NCBI RefSeq assembly: GCF_030232885.1
Contig: NZ_JASPGD010000008.1
Location: 1-64,000, forward strand
Source of the DNA: Corynebacterium sp. MSK297
GTDB lineage: Bacteria > Actinomycetota > Actinomycetes > Mycobacteriales > Mycobacteriaceae
DNA: 64,000 nucleotides
Direction: 5' to 3'
Positions 55,643 to 63,996 of this stretch are shown piece by piece. A program made the translations under genes and the position numbers. Within the stretch, counting starts at the first letter, position 1; each line of letters starts with the position of its first letter. Below the pieces are notes generated by a model, which was not told the origin of the DNA, ran no database searches, and was given only the letters and a program-made list of their open reading frames with translations.

Positions 55643-55822
55643 AAGGGCAAACCTTAGCAGTTGCGTGCTGCCTGGCGAGTCTCAAACGCGCACTACCCTG
55701 CCGTGTTTCTTTGCGTGAGCTGGGAATTTCTTGGGGGACAGGCGTCGGCCAGGAGGATTGAATGCGCCGCAATTTTCGGTATACAGTATTAACGGGTAAG
55801 GCAGAAGGGAGCTGAGACAGGC

Positions 55823-57058
55823 ATGGCTTATGACGTCTACAGCGTGCGCGGTTTGTACACCACGCTATCTGAGGGCTGGACGTATCTGAATGCGCATGCC
55901 ACTCCGCAGGTCCCGGAACGAGTGGCGGTGGGTGTCGCCCGTGCTTTCCGTAATGCCACTTCTGTCAGCACCGGGCCCACCGGGAGCCATTCGCAGCGCC
56001 AACACGCCGGGCGGTTAGAAGGCGATGTGTACATCGAAAATGCCCGCGGCGCCGTGGCGGATTTGCTGGGGGTGCGCGCCGATCGAGTCGTGCTGGGTTC
56101 CAGCTTGCCGGTGCTGTATCAGTCTCTGGCGCGCGCGATGGAGCCGATGCTCGCGCGCCGTGGCACCTCGGTGGTGTTGTCGGGCTTGGATGCCCCGGAG
56201 GTTTCTGCGCCGTTTTCCGGGCTTGTCGACGATACCCGCTGGGCCTTGCCGGATTTGGCCACGGGCGAGTTGCCGGCGTTTCAGTATCAAGATCTGGTCG
56301 ACGGCCACACGCGCTTCGTCGCACTGTCCGCCGCGCATGACTTGCTGGGCACGGTCGCGCCGGTCAGCGAGATCGTGGAGCACGTGCGTTCGCGTTCGCG
56401 AGCCTGGACGCTTGTCGACGTCTCCAGCATCGCGATGTACCGGCCGATCGTGGCCGATGACTGGGACTGCAACATCTTGGCTATCGACCTGGCGCAGATT
56501 GGCGGCCCGCAGCTGGCCGCGTTGGTCTTCCGCGATACCGCGATGTTTAAACGCATTGCACCGATTTCGCCGACCCAAGATTGTGACACCTACGCGAAGC
56601 TGGAATCTCCGTTTTCTGCCGGTCTGGCCGGTGGCGTCGGCCCGGCGGTGGATCATATAGCACGGCTGGGTTCTGCGGCTGCTGGATCACGGCGCAAGCG
56701 TGTACAGCAGTCCATGGCGGAGTTGGATGTGTACATGGCGCGGCTGACTAACCAGATGTATACGTTTTTGGGCACGCTGCCTGCCGCGCACATCATTGGT
56801 GTGACTGGTGAGGCCGCGGCTGGGTCGACGGCGGACCGGCTGCCGCGTTTGTCTTTTGCCGTGCATGGGGTACCGGCGGCGACGGTGCATCAACGCTTAT
56901 TCGATAACGGGCTGGTCACGACCATCGCGCCGAATACCCCGCTGTTGGAAAACATGGGGGTCGGTGAGATTGGTGGCGCGGTGACGATTTCCGCCGCACC
57001 GTTTAATACTGAGGCCGATATTGCGCATCTGACGCGCGTGGTGGCTTCGTTGGCTTAA
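55823..57058 (+). CDS. Class V aminotransferase-fold protein (Rv3778c-like) with the PLP lysine replaced
   Basis: Protein of 411 residues of the cysteine desulfurase-like VC1184 subfamily. Fold landmarks are the start with YLNAHATPQVP and GLYxT-type residues, VDVSSIAMYRPI before the cofactor site, and a C-terminal domain ending with the VRxSxxxYN region (VTISAAPFNTEAD). Where active enzymes have S-x-(Y/H)-K, this protein reads DLAQIGGPQ, so Gln225 stands in for the Schiff-base Lys. It is therefore unlikely to be a normal PLP enzyme. It lies beside the wzm-wzt locus as in mycobacteria. Confidence 0.75.
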   Translation: MAYDVYSVRGLYTTLSEGWTYLNAHATPQVPERVAVGVARAFRNATSVSTGPTGSHSQRQHAGRLEGDVYIENARGAVADLLGVRADRVVLGSSLPVLYQSLARAMEPMLARRGTSVVLSGLDAPEVSAPFSGLVDDTRWALPDLATGELPAFQYQDLVDGHTRFVALSAAHDLLGTVAPVSEIVEHVRSRSRAWTLVDVSSIAMYRPIVADDWDCNILAIDLAQIGGPQLAALVFRDTAMFKRIAPISPTQDCDTYAKLESPFSAGLAGGVGPAVDHIARLGSAAAGSRRKRVQQSMAELDVYMARLTNQMYTFLGTLPAAHIIGVTGEAAAGSTADRLPRLSFAVHGVPAATVHQRLFDNGLVTTIAPNTPLLENMGVGEIGGAVTISAAPFNTEADIAHLTRVVASLA

Positions 57059-57078
57059 CTTTTCGCCCCGTAAATAGA

Positions 57079-57140
57079 CGACAAATCACCCCCTAGACGG
57101 GCGACAAACCGCCCCCTAAACTGTCGACAAATCACCCCCT
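57079..57140. repeat. Three 23-bp-period iterons before the intact DUF4143 ATPase
   Basis: CGACAAATCACCCCCT at 57079-57094, with one or two changes at 57102-57117, and again exactly at 57125-57140. The starts are 23 bp apart each time. The last copy covers the -35 region (TCGACA, 57124-57129) of the promoter listed next. The core GACAAAT resembles GAGAAAT in the iterons at 8.9 and 10.2 kb. Confidence 0.85.
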
Positions 57141-57152
57141 CGACGCTATGAT
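57124..57152 (+). promoter_or_regulatory. Probable promoter of the DUF4143 ATPase, overlapping the last iteron
   Basis: TCGACA (57124-57129) and TATGAT (57147-57152) are spaced 17 bp. The ATG at 57161 is 8 nt after the -10 element and has no ribosome binding site, so the transcript is probably leaderless. Confidence 0.5.
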
Positions 57153-57160
57153 CAGCAATT

Positions 57161-58426
57161 ATGTACTTACCGAGGGTTGTTGATCAGATGCTGGCTGATC
57201 GCTTGTCTTATTCCGGTGGTGTGCTTATTGAGGGAGTTCGGGCTTGCGGCAAAACCGAAACCGCTCGGGCACATTCCAACTCGGAGGTAGCGTTGGACTC
57301 TGGGGTGCCGTCAGTACAGGTAGCCCTCGACAATGACCCGAACTTGCTGCTAGAAGGCGCGAATCCGCGACTTATTGATGAATGGCAGTTGGAACCGTCG
57401 TTATGGAATATCGTGCGGCGAGAGATTGATCGACGTGGTGAAAAAGGGCAGTTTATTCTGACTGGTTCTTCGGTGCCAGCGGAAGATGCACAGCGCCATT
57501 CCGGGGCACATCGCATTGCGCGGTTACGGATGCGTCCGATGACGCTTGTAGAACGCCGCATTGGTGATACGTCGGTGTCGCTGCAAAAATTATTCTCGGG
57601 TGCTGAGCTGCCGCCAGTGTTGGACAACCCATTTACGGTTTCTGATGCGCTAGACCATCTTGCGCACGGCGGCTGGCCGACTGACCTGGAATTACCGACG
57701 AATCAGGCGCTGGCGCATCTCACGGATTATGTCGATGACCTCATTAACCGCGATGTGGAGCGTCTCGATGGGGAATCGCGCCGGGATCCAGATCTGATGC
57801 TGGCGGTGTTGCGCAGCTTGGCGCGAAATGTGGCATCGGAAGTCTCATATGCCACGGTTGCGAAAGATATTTCTGGTACTCGCACGACAAAACCGGATAC
57901 CGTAGCGGCGTATATCAATGCTTTACGACGCCTTTATGTCGTGGAAGAGCAACCTGCGTGGGCACCACATTTGCGTTCGCGCGCGAAAGTTCGGCAGAGC
58001 CCGAAACTGCATTTCGTTGATCCCTCTTTGGCGCTGGCAATCCACGGTGCATCAGCGGATTCGCTGCGCCGTGATCTGGAAACCGCCGGGTTTTTGTTTG
58101 AGTCGCAGGTGGTACAACATTTGCGAGTGTTTGCCGAGGCCCACGGCGGCAAGGTGTATCACTACCGGGATTCGTCGAAACGCGAGGTCGATGCCATCGT
58201 GCAACTGCGTGACGGCCGGTGGGCAGCGGTAGAAATAAAACTTGGGCAGCGGCAGATCTCGAAAGCAGAGGAATCGTTGCACAGCTTCGCCGAGGTCATC
58301 GATACGAAAAAGTCGGGCGCACCGGAATTCATGGCAATCATTACTTCCGATGGCCCGGTGCTGCAGCTACCAAGCGGAATTGTGACGTTTCCGCTGCACG
58401 CGATGGGGTCTAGCTGCTCTGCGTGA
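57161..58426 (+). CDS. DUF4143 AAA ATPase, intact copy
   Basis: Protein of 421 residues with three parts. First comes an AAA module: Walker A GVRACGKT at 25-32, LIDEW at 71-75, LTGSS near 100 and GGWP at 170-173. A winged-helix linker (about 215-260) follows, then a C-terminal DUF4143 domain with a PD-(D/E)xK-like core: E342, D344, E358 and K360 (EVDAIV, AVEIKLG). This is a family of ATPases with unknown role, often in mobile or defence-like settings. It is preceded by 23-bp iterons and overlaps the quinone oxidoreductase gene tail to tail by 17 bp. A broken copy and a relic lie at 8.9-11.4 kb. Confidence 0.85.
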   Translation: MYLPRVVDQMLADRLSYSGGVLIEGVRACGKTETARAHSNSEVALDSGVPSVQVALDNDPNLLLEGANPRLIDEWQLEPSLWNIVRREIDRRGEKGQFILTGSSVPAEDAQRHSGAHRIARLRMRPMTLVERRIGDTSVSLQKLFSGAELPPVLDNPFTVSDALDHLAHGGWPTDLELPTNQALAHLTDYVDDLINRDVERLDGESRRDPDLMLAVLRSLARNVASEVSYATVAKDISGTRTTKPDTVAAYINALRRLYVVEEQPAWAPHLRSRAKVRQSPKLHFVDPSLALAIHGASADSLRRDLETAGFLFESQVVQHLRVFAEAHGGKVYHYRDSSKREVDAIVQLRDGRWAAVEIKLGQRQISKAEESLHSFAEVIDTKKSGAPEFMAIITSDGPVLQLPSGIVTFPLHAMGSSCSA

Positions 58427-59450
58427 GCACCAGCGTGCCGGTGACTTCGCCAGAGTCGAGTGCTTGGTGCGCGGCGACGGCGTCGGCAAGCGGGTAGCTG
58501 GCGTGCCGGTGGTGGGTGATGGAGCCGTCGGCAAGCCACGGCCAGACGTTGGCAACAGTCTCGCGCACGATCTCGGCTTTTGCCTCGATATCGCGTGAAC
58601 GCAGTGTGGTGCCGAAAATGCTCAGGCGATTGGCCAGCACCGCGCCCAGGTTGATTTCTTCTTTCGTGCCACCCTGCATGCCGATGATCACCAATTTGCC
58701 GTCTTTGGCCAGCGATTTTAGGTTTTGCTTCAGGTATTTCGCGCCGATGATGTCCAGGATGACATCGCAGGAGCCTTTCAGCTTGTCGACGAAATCCTCT
58801 TCTTTGTAGTTGATTAAGATATCTGCGCCGTATTTTTTGCAGGTTTCCAGCTTTTCCGCCGAGCCTGCGGTGACGGCGACTTTCGCTCCCAGTTTTTTCG
58901 CGACCTGGATGGCGAAGGTGCCGATGCCGCCACCGCCGCCGTGAATCAGGATGGTTTGGCCGGAGCGCAGGCCAGCCGTCATTACGAGGTTGGACCAGAC
59001 GGTGCAGGCTACCTCCACGACAGAGGCGGTATCTTCCAGGGAATAGCCCTCGGGGATCGGGGTGAGTTGGCCTTCGGGCACAGCGACGTATTCCGCATAA
59101 CCGCCACCGGCGAGCAACGCGCCGACTTCTTCGCCTACCGCGCGGCCGGTATCACCGGCGTCGACGATGGTGCCGGCGGCTTCCAGGCCAATGAGTTCGG
59201 AGGCCCCCGGTGGTGGCGGGTATGCGCCCTTGGCCTGGAGTAAATCCGCACGGTTCACGCCAGATGCTGCCACCTTGACCAGCACCTCGCCCGCGCGCAG
59301 GGTTGGCACGTCCACTTGGGTGAGTGCTAGCGACTGTGGGTCGTCGGCATCGGTTTGTACGATGGCGTGCATGGTGGCCGGGATAGTCGCGTCTGTGGTG
59401 GCTTGTGCAGTGTTGGCGGTTACATTTTTCTGGGCCTTTTTCGAAGTCAT
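58410..59450 (-). CDS. NADPH:quinone oxidoreductase, zinc-free MDR family
   Basis: Protein of 346 residues. It has the QOR pattern: GVNRADLLQAKGAYPPPPG, EVGALLAGGGYAEYV and the nucleotide loop HGGGGGIGTFAIQVAKKLG. The catalytic and structural zinc cysteines of alcohol dehydrogenases are missing. It resembles the PIG3/TP53I3-type quinone oxidoreductases. Substrate is not certain. Its start lies 27 bp from the tRNA-Ser gene. Motif copies are at 58481, 58526 and 58782. Confidence 0.88.
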   Translation of the reverse strand: MTSKKAQKNVTANTAQATTDATIPATMHAIVQTDADDPQSLALTQVDVPTLRAGEVLVKVAASGVNRADLLQAKGAYPPPPGASELIGLEAAGTIVDAGDTGRAVGEEVGALLAGGGYAEYVAVPEGQLTPIPEGYSLEDTASVVEVACTVWSNLVMTAGLRSGQTILIHGGGGGIGTFAIQVAKKLGAKVAVTAGSAEKLETCKKYGADILINYKEEDFVDKLKGSCDVILDIIGAKYLKQNLKSLAKDGKLVIIGMQGGTKEEINLGAVLANRLSIFGTTLRSRDIEAKAEIVRETVANVWPWLADGSITHHRHASYPLADAVAAHQALDSGEVTGTLVLTQSS

Positions 59451-59477
59451 AGAATTCCATGGTAGGTTAATGTCGCT

Positions 59478-59565
59478 GGAGGCGTGGCAGAGCGGCCGAA
59501 TGCACTGGTCTTGAAAACCAGCGTGGGGAAACTCACCGCGGGTTCAAATCCCGCCGCCTCCGCCA
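59478..59565 (+). tRNA. tRNA-Ser (anticodon UGA)
   Basis: Cloverleaf of 88 nt with acceptor arms GGAGGCG and CGCCTCC, an anticodon stem CTGGT/ACCAG holding TGA, a long variable arm (class II), the T loop GTTCAAATC, and an encoded CCA (59563-59565). Confidence 0.95.
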
Positions 59566-59668
59566 GTGGAGATACCGGTGGTGCCTGTTTTTATTTTAGG
59601 TGCCACCCGGTTGTTTATCTCAGGTGCTACCGATTGTTTTTATGTGCAATGCCCTGGGCAAGAATTCG

Positions 59669-59890
59669 TTAGGATTTTGATTTTTTAGTGGCGATAAAGA
59701 ACCAGATTGCTCCTACGAGCAGTGCCACAACTGTGAATCCGATACTGATTTCTTTTGATTTTTCCGCCGCGACATCGGCATAATTTTGTTCCGAAAAAGC
59801 TGGTGCTAAGACTAGGCAGTAGATCCAGCTACCGGCGATGATCGCAGCAAATGATCGAACGATTTTCTTGGGCTCAGTGAAGGTCGACAT
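59669..59890 (-). CDS. Small two-helix membrane protein
   Basis: Protein of 73 residues with two hydrophobic helices (SFAAIIAGSWIYCLVLAPAF and ISIGFTVVALLVGAIWFFIA) and a Lys-rich C-terminus. The ATG at 59890 follows AAAGAGGACATC. It is alone on the strand between the two tRNA genes' neighbourhoods. No family is recognised; in size and topology it is like the small protein at 130-333. A 28-bp-spaced direct repeat lies upstream of its start. Confidence 0.6.
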   Translation of the reverse strand: MSTFTEPKKIVRSFAAIIAGSWIYCLVLAPAFSEQNYADVAAEKSKEISIGFTVVALLVGAIWFFIATKKSKS

Positions 59891-59912
59891 GATGTCCTCT
59901 TTTCGTTTCTCA

Positions 59913-59961
59913 GCAAACCTTGCTGAAGTCAATATTGTTCGCAAACCTTGCTGAGGTCAAT
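59913..59961. repeat. Two 21-bp direct repeats upstream of the small membrane gene
   Basis: A 21-bp sequence beginning GCAAACCTTGCTGA is at 59913-59933 and again at 59941-59961 with one change, spaced 28 bp apart. GCAAACCTTGC is itself nearly palindromic. The position fits a regulator-binding site or a duplicated 5' region. The rest of 59962-60196 shows no gene. Confidence 0.6.
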
Positions 59962-60196
59962 GCTGGTATTGGCCTCGCTGCCCTAGTGTGCTGCCTGTGC
60001 TGATGATAAGCCGTCGGGGCTTTGCCCGAGTAGAACGGGTTGTGGCAAGAAGTATTGGGTCGGGAAGTTTCTGGATAGGCATAATACCTTGCGAAAGATG
60101 GCGCAAATTCGGTAACTGCAGACTGATCTGTCTGCATAGCGTGTTGCAGTTTAGTGGTTTGTCTTCCTATAAACCCGCAGCTAAATATGCACTTAG

Positions 60197-60212
60197 TAGA
60201 CTAATCGGTCTA
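60197..60212. promoter_or_regulatory. Perfect McbR-type operator, distal, upstream of ssuD
   Basis: TAGAC-TAATCG-GTCTA matches the corynebacterial McbR consensus TAGAC-N6-GTCTA exactly. It is 64 bp before the ssuD start and 55 bp from the second site. Confidence 0.75.
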
Positions 60213-60251
60213 TTAAATAGCGTTGAGTGAATGTAATTTTGGTATCTTTTG

Positions 60252-60267
60252 TAGACCGTATGGTCTA
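60252..60267. promoter_or_regulatory. Perfect McbR-type operator, proximal, upstream of ssuD
   Basis: TAGAC-CGTATG-GTCTA matches the consensus exactly and ends 8 bp before the ssuD start codon, so bound repressor would cover the promoter or start. Confidence 0.78.
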
Positions 60268-60275
60268 CTATTTTT

Positions 60276-61406
60276 ATGACTGATAACGAGATCACAGTGC
60301 ACTGGTACCTACCCACTTACGGCGATTCCCGACAGATCATCGGCGGCGGACACGGCGGGGGCATCTATCACGGCGAAAGAAAACCCACGCTGGACTACCT
60401 CACGCAAATTGCTCTCGCAGCTGAGGCCAATGGCTTCGAGTCCTTGCTCACCCCCACCGGGCAGTGGTGTGCAGACGCCTGGGTTACCGCCGCTGCTTTG
60501 TTGGCGCGAACCTCCCGTATCAAATTTCTGATTGCTTTTCGTCCAGGATTGGTGAGCACCCCACTATTTGCACAACAAACCCAAACGCTGCAAGAACTAT
60601 CCGACGGTCGGGTGCTGCTCAACGTGGTGGTTGGTGGTGAGGATATTGAACAGAAAGCGTATGGTGATTATTCCACTAAAAAGCAGCGCTATGCGCGGGC
60701 CGATGAAGCGCTGAGTCTAGCGCAGGATTTGTGGACCAGCCCGGAACCGATCACACGGGAAGGCACCTACGAAACGGTAGAAAATGCACAATTAGCGCAG
60801 CGACCTGAGGCCACCCCATGCATCTTTTTCGGTGGCTCTTCGCAGCCCGGCATTGAGGTTGCTGGACGACGCGCAGATGTGTATTTAACCTGGGGTGAGA
60901 CCCCGGATAAGGTGGCAGAAAAACTCGATCGGGTGCGGCAATCCGCTGCCGAGGCAGGCCGAGATATCGAGTACGGCATCCGGCTGCATGTCATCGCCCG
61001 CGATACCTCCGAGCAAGCTTGGACAGAAGCACAGCGGCTATTAGACAGTGTAGACCCACAAGAGGTGCAGAAGATTCAACAAGACTTGGCTCGTTCGCAA
61101 TCAGAAAGCCAGCGCCTACAAAGTGAACTACATGGGCAGGGGCAGGATTTTGTCTCCGGCGCCGATGCCCATGAGTTAGAGATCGCGCCGAACCTGTGGG
61201 CAGGTGTTGGCCTGCTCCGTGGTGGGGCAGGCACTGCGTTGGTGGGCAGCCACCAGGAAGTGGCGCAACGGCTGGCGGAATACCGAGAAGCCGGGATCAA
61301 GCATTTCATTTTGTCCGGGTATCCACATTTAGAAGAAACCTGGTCAGTCGGTGAAGGCGTCGTCCCGCAGCTACAACAATTGGGCTACTCGGTAACTAAC
61401 CACTAA
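60276..61406 (+). CDS. ssuD: FMNH2-dependent alkanesulfonate monooxygenase
   Basis: Protein of 376 residues with the bacterial luciferase-like barrel. The family marks are VHWYLPTYGDSR, RTSRIKFLIAFRPG and LNVVVGGEDIEQKAYGD. It releases sulfite from alkanesulfonates when sulfate is scarce, using flavin from a partner reductase not found in the window. Two perfect McbR-type sites upstream fit control by sulfur supply, as for the ssu genes of C. glutamicum. No ssuABC transport genes adjoin it. The 3' end runs into a 14-15 bp repeat array. Confidence 0.93.
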   Translation: MTDNEITVHWYLPTYGDSRQIIGGGHGGGIYHGERKPTLDYLTQIALAAEANGFESLLTPTGQWCADAWVTAAALLARTSRIKFLIAFRPGLVSTPLFAQQTQTLQELSDGRVLLNVVVGGEDIEQKAYGDYSTKKQRYARADEALSLAQDLWTSPEPITREGTYETVENAQLAQRPEATPCIFFGGSSQPGIEVAGRRADVYLTWGETPDKVAEKLDRVRQSAAEAGRDIEYGIRLHVIARDTSEQAWTEAQRLLDSVDPQEVQKIQQDLARSQSESQRLQSELHGQGQDFVSGADAHELEIAPNLWAGVGLLRGGAGTALVGSHQEVAQRLAEYREAGIKHFILSGYPHLEETWSVGEGVVPQLQQLGYSVTNH

Positions 61407-61437
61407 CGACTAACCACTGACGGCTAACGACTAACGG
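61395..61437. repeat. 14-15 bp tandem repeats at the ssuD stop codon
   Basis: Units 61395-61408, 61409-61423 and 61424-61437 are built from ACTAAC and ACTGACGG-type blocks. The ssuD TAA stop (61404-61406) is in the first unit. Confidence 0.55.
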
Positions 61438-61472
61438 TCAGTCACTATTGACCAGCAAGTAGCGGCGCCACT

Positions 61473-61892
61473 CTAGCCCCGGGCGCGCACGGGGCTGGTG
61501 ATCATCGCGACGATGCTGCGTGCGAAAGCGAAAATTCCAGCACCGAAAGCAGCGGACCAAAAGCCGTCAATAGTAAAGGTAATACCCCAGATACTGACTG
61601 CATTGGTGATCGCCGCCGCCAACCACAGGATCGCGATATTCATGAAGAAAGAAAACAGGCCTAGCGTCAGGCAATTGATCGGCGCGCCCACTGTGCGCAC
61701 AATTGGGCCGACGGTGGAGTTGACCAGCATGAACGCGATTGCGACGACACCCAGCGCGATGGCAGGATCGAAAGATTCGTCGACAAGCAGTTTATTCGGG
61801 CCTGTGTAATTCACGCCCGGCACCAGCCAAACAGTCACAGCGAGGGCCGCGGCAATGGTGATGATATTGAGCAACAGTGCCAGCGCACGCAT
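61473..61892 (-). CDS. Phage-holin-family (superfamily IV) membrane protein
   Basis: Protein of 139 residues with four helices: LLLNIITIAAALAVTVWLVPG, AIALGVVAIAFMLVNSTVGPI and a pair beginning LFSFFMNIAILWLAAAIT. It fits the small membrane family annotated as phage holin superfamily IV, which is common in actinobacterial chromosomes away from phages. Function is unknown. Its ATG at 61892 overlaps the stop of the aminotransferase gene (TAATG), indicating coupling. Confidence 0.75.
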   Translation of the reverse strand: MRALALLLNIITIAAALAVTVWLVPGVNYTGPNKLLVDESFDPAIALGVVAIAFMLVNSTVGPIVRTVGAPINCLTLGLFSFFMNIAILWLAAAITNAVSIWGITFTIDGFWSAAFGAGIFAFARSIVAMITSPVRARG

Positions 61893-62926
61893 TAGGCGGT
61901 CACCTTCTTCCACGCGGCAAGCAAGGCGTCGGTTTCTTCTGCAGTGGTGACGGTGATGCGCAGACCTTCGTCGAAAGCACGCACCAACACCCCAGAATCA
62001 GCCAAATGTGCAGCTACTTCTTGTGCGCTGTCGTGCAAAGATTCGGCCGGAACCCACACGAAATTAGCGAAAGATTGCGTCAGGCCCAGCTCGTCGGCAA
62101 GCCGGTCACGCTGCTGATTAGTTTCGACGACGCGTTCGTTGAGCTCGTCGGCAGCCTCCAAAGAAGCTAGCGCTGCCGCTTGCGCTACCGCGGACACGCT
62201 GAAGGGAACGGCGACTTTTCCCAGCGTAGCGATGATTTCTGGGTTACCGAAGGCATAGCCGACGCGTAAACCCGCCAGCCCGTAGGCCTTCGAGAAGGTG
62301 CGCAGGCCGATCACGTTCGGGTACTGCTGTACGGCTTCGGTGGCCAGCGGGGTGTTATCGGCGGTGTTGTATTCCACATAAGCCTCGTCTAGTGCGACAA
62401 CGACGTCGGCGGGCACCCGGTCTATGAACTCGTGGAATTCCTTGGTGCTGATGGTGGTGCCGGTGGGATTGTTTGGGTTGCACACGAAAATCAGGCGGGT
62501 GCGTTCGCTGATGGCGTCGGCCATGGCGGGTAGGTCATTACGCAGCTCGCGCAGTGGGACCGGCACGGCAGTGGCGCCGGTGACCCGGCTGAAAATCGGG
62601 TAGGCCTCGAAGCTGCGCCATGGGAAGATGACTTCATCGCCCGGCTGGCAGGTGATGGTCACCAACTGCTGGCACAATGCGGAAGAACCCGTGCCGACGG
62701 TGACGCTGGTTTCGTCGGCAAGCCCCAAGTGTGCGGCGAGCTTCTTGCGTAGCTCTATGGCTCCCATATCCGGGTAGCGGTGGGATTGCGCGGCGGATTC
62801 GGTGATCGCCTCGGTAATGCTTGGTAGCGGCGGGTGGGCGGATTCGTTAGAAGAAAGCTTAACTGCATCCGGCATACGTTTACCGGGGACGTATGATGGC
62901 AGTGAATTGAGATCTTCTCGCAACAT
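61892..62926 (-). CDS. hisC: Histidinol-phosphate / aromatic aminotransferase (HisC2-Pat type)
   Basis: Protein of about 344 residues, class II aminotransferase. The PLP Lys is in RTFSKAYGLAGLRVGYA, with CNPNNPTGT, LDEAYVEY and SNESAHPP at the family positions. Pat of C. glutamicum acts on aromatic keto acids, and a second HisC is usual in this genus; which substrate dominates is not readable. I place the start at the ATG at 62926. Motif copies are at 62092 and 62713, encoding LADE twice. Confidence 0.88.
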   Translation of the reverse strand: MLREDLNSLPSYVPGKRMPDAVKLSSNESAHPPLPSITEAITESAAQSHRYPDMGAIELRKKLAAHLGLADETSVTVGTGSSALCQQLVTITCQPGDEVIFPWRSFEAYPIFSRVTGATAVPVPLRELRNDLPAMADAISERTRLIFVCNPNNPTGTTISTKEFHEFIDRVPADVVVALDEAYVEYNTADNTPLATEAVQQYPNVIGLRTFSKAYGLAGLRVGYAFGNPEIIATLGKVAVPFSVSAVAQAAALASLEAADELNERVVETNQQRDRLADELGLTQSFANFVWVPAESLHDSAQEVAAHLADSGVLVRAFDEGLRITVTTAEETDALLAAWKKVTA

Positions 62927-63006
62927 GCGTGTCAGTGTAGCCGTATTTGATGCTCGCACGGGCTTAATTGCGCGAGGGCATGCTAACAGTTATGCTAGAC
63001 CGCGTT

Positions 63007-63095
63007 GGAGATGTGCCAGAGCGGCCGAATGGGACTCACTGCTAATGAGTTGCCTGCTTAACGGCGGGCCGGAGGTTCGAATCCTCTCATCTCCG
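63007..63095 (+). tRNA. tRNA-Ser (anticodon GCU)
   Basis: Class II cloverleaf of 89 nt: acceptor arms GGAGATG and CATCTCC, anticodon GCT in ACTCACTGCTAATGAGT, a long variable arm, and the T loop GTTCGAATC. The CCA end is not encoded. It lies about 80 bp upstream of, and divergent from, the aminotransferase gene. Confidence 0.95.
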
Positions 63096-63101
63096 CACTG
63101 C

Positions 63102-63139
63102 GAAGCCCCGAGATTTCTCTGTGAAGTCATCGGGGCTTC
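63102..63139 (+). terminator. Terminator-like hairpin after tRNA-Ser(GCU)
   Basis: Perfect 10-bp arms at 63102-63111 and 63130-63139 around an 18-nt loop, 7 bp after the tRNA, followed by a modest pyrimidine run. Confidence 0.6.
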
Positions 63140-63378
63140 TGCTTCATCTCGACGGCGAGATTATTGATCATCGGTAGAATTTTTGGCGTTAACGCGAATT
63201 TTTCGTGTTTGGGTTGATGCTAGAACCACGATGAGCGCGGAAAACAGCTTGATAAACAGCTTGATGCCTGTTTGAGAAATCCTCTAAACTGGGAAGTCAG
63301 ATTCCGCGATTTATCCGTTTGCGATGACCATCGTAAAACGACGTGGGCCAATTCGAAGAGGAAGGTAGCGTATAACGC

Positions 63379-63996
63379 ATGAAATCGGCGAAGACTTTCT
63401 GTGGTGCAGCATTAACGGCTGCTGCCATTTTCACTTCTGTGCTTGCCCCAGCTGCTGATGCGAAAAGCCATCCGCAGCTGTCGCTCATCGACAAAGCAAC
63501 ATGCACCAAGATCACTCAGCTTGCGAATGAAGGCAAGCCTGTTCCGGATGTCTCTATCCTTCACGACGAAGATAGCCTTCCGGGATATTTCCGCGATGGT
63601 GTTCTCAAGTATAAAGTCGAAGATAACTTCCCATACCGCAAGCAACTCGATGCCGCTGTCGCGGATTGGAACAATTCTTTAGAGGGCAAAGCCTCCCTGA
63701 AAGAAGTCAGTGGAGACGAGGTTGATGATGACACGGTAAAGATCCAATACCGCCCGGAACCTGGTGGTTTTGTACAAGGATCAGCAATTCCAAGCCAGAA
63801 GCGGTTGGTTATTAAAACCGCCACTCTCATGTATCCGGAAGCGCTGCAAGGTACGATCGCCCATGAACTTGGTCACCTGATGGGAGCCGGACATTCGTGC
63901 GATGGTGCTCTTATGGCAGGGGCAAATCAGAAGAATATTTCCTACCATGTGACCCCACTTGATGTGGCCGCAATTGTGCAAGGACAATTTGATTAA
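63379..63996 (+). CDS. Secreted snapalysin-like zinc metalloprotease
   Basis: Protein of 205 residues with a signal peptide (MKSAKTFCGAALTAAAIFTS, cleavage after ADA). The extended metzincin motif HELGHLMGAGH has H162, E163, H166 and H172, and the Met-turn residue is M179 (ALMAG). Three zinc ligands plus the catalytic Glu are present. The size and motif fit the snapalysin (M7) group of small actinobacterial secreted proteases. A spacer of 283 bp precedes it and shows no gene. The stop codon lies 4 bp before the window end. Confidence 0.85.
   Translation: MKSAKTFCGAALTAAAIFTSVLAPAADAKSHPQLSLIDKATCTKITQLANEGKPVPDVSILHDEDSLPGYFRDGVLKYKVEDNFPYRKQLDAAVADWNNSLEGKASLKEVSGDEVDDDTVKIQYRPEPGGFVQGSAIPSQKRLVIKTATLMYPEALQGTIAHELGHLMGAGHSCDGALMAGANQKNISYHVTPLDVAAIVQGQFD

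Noticed and set aside
57079..57140. Short CRISPR-like array
   Set aside because: The repeated block is 16 bp with 7-bp spacers, only three copies exist, no cas gene is nearby, and related arrays sit in front of the same gene family.
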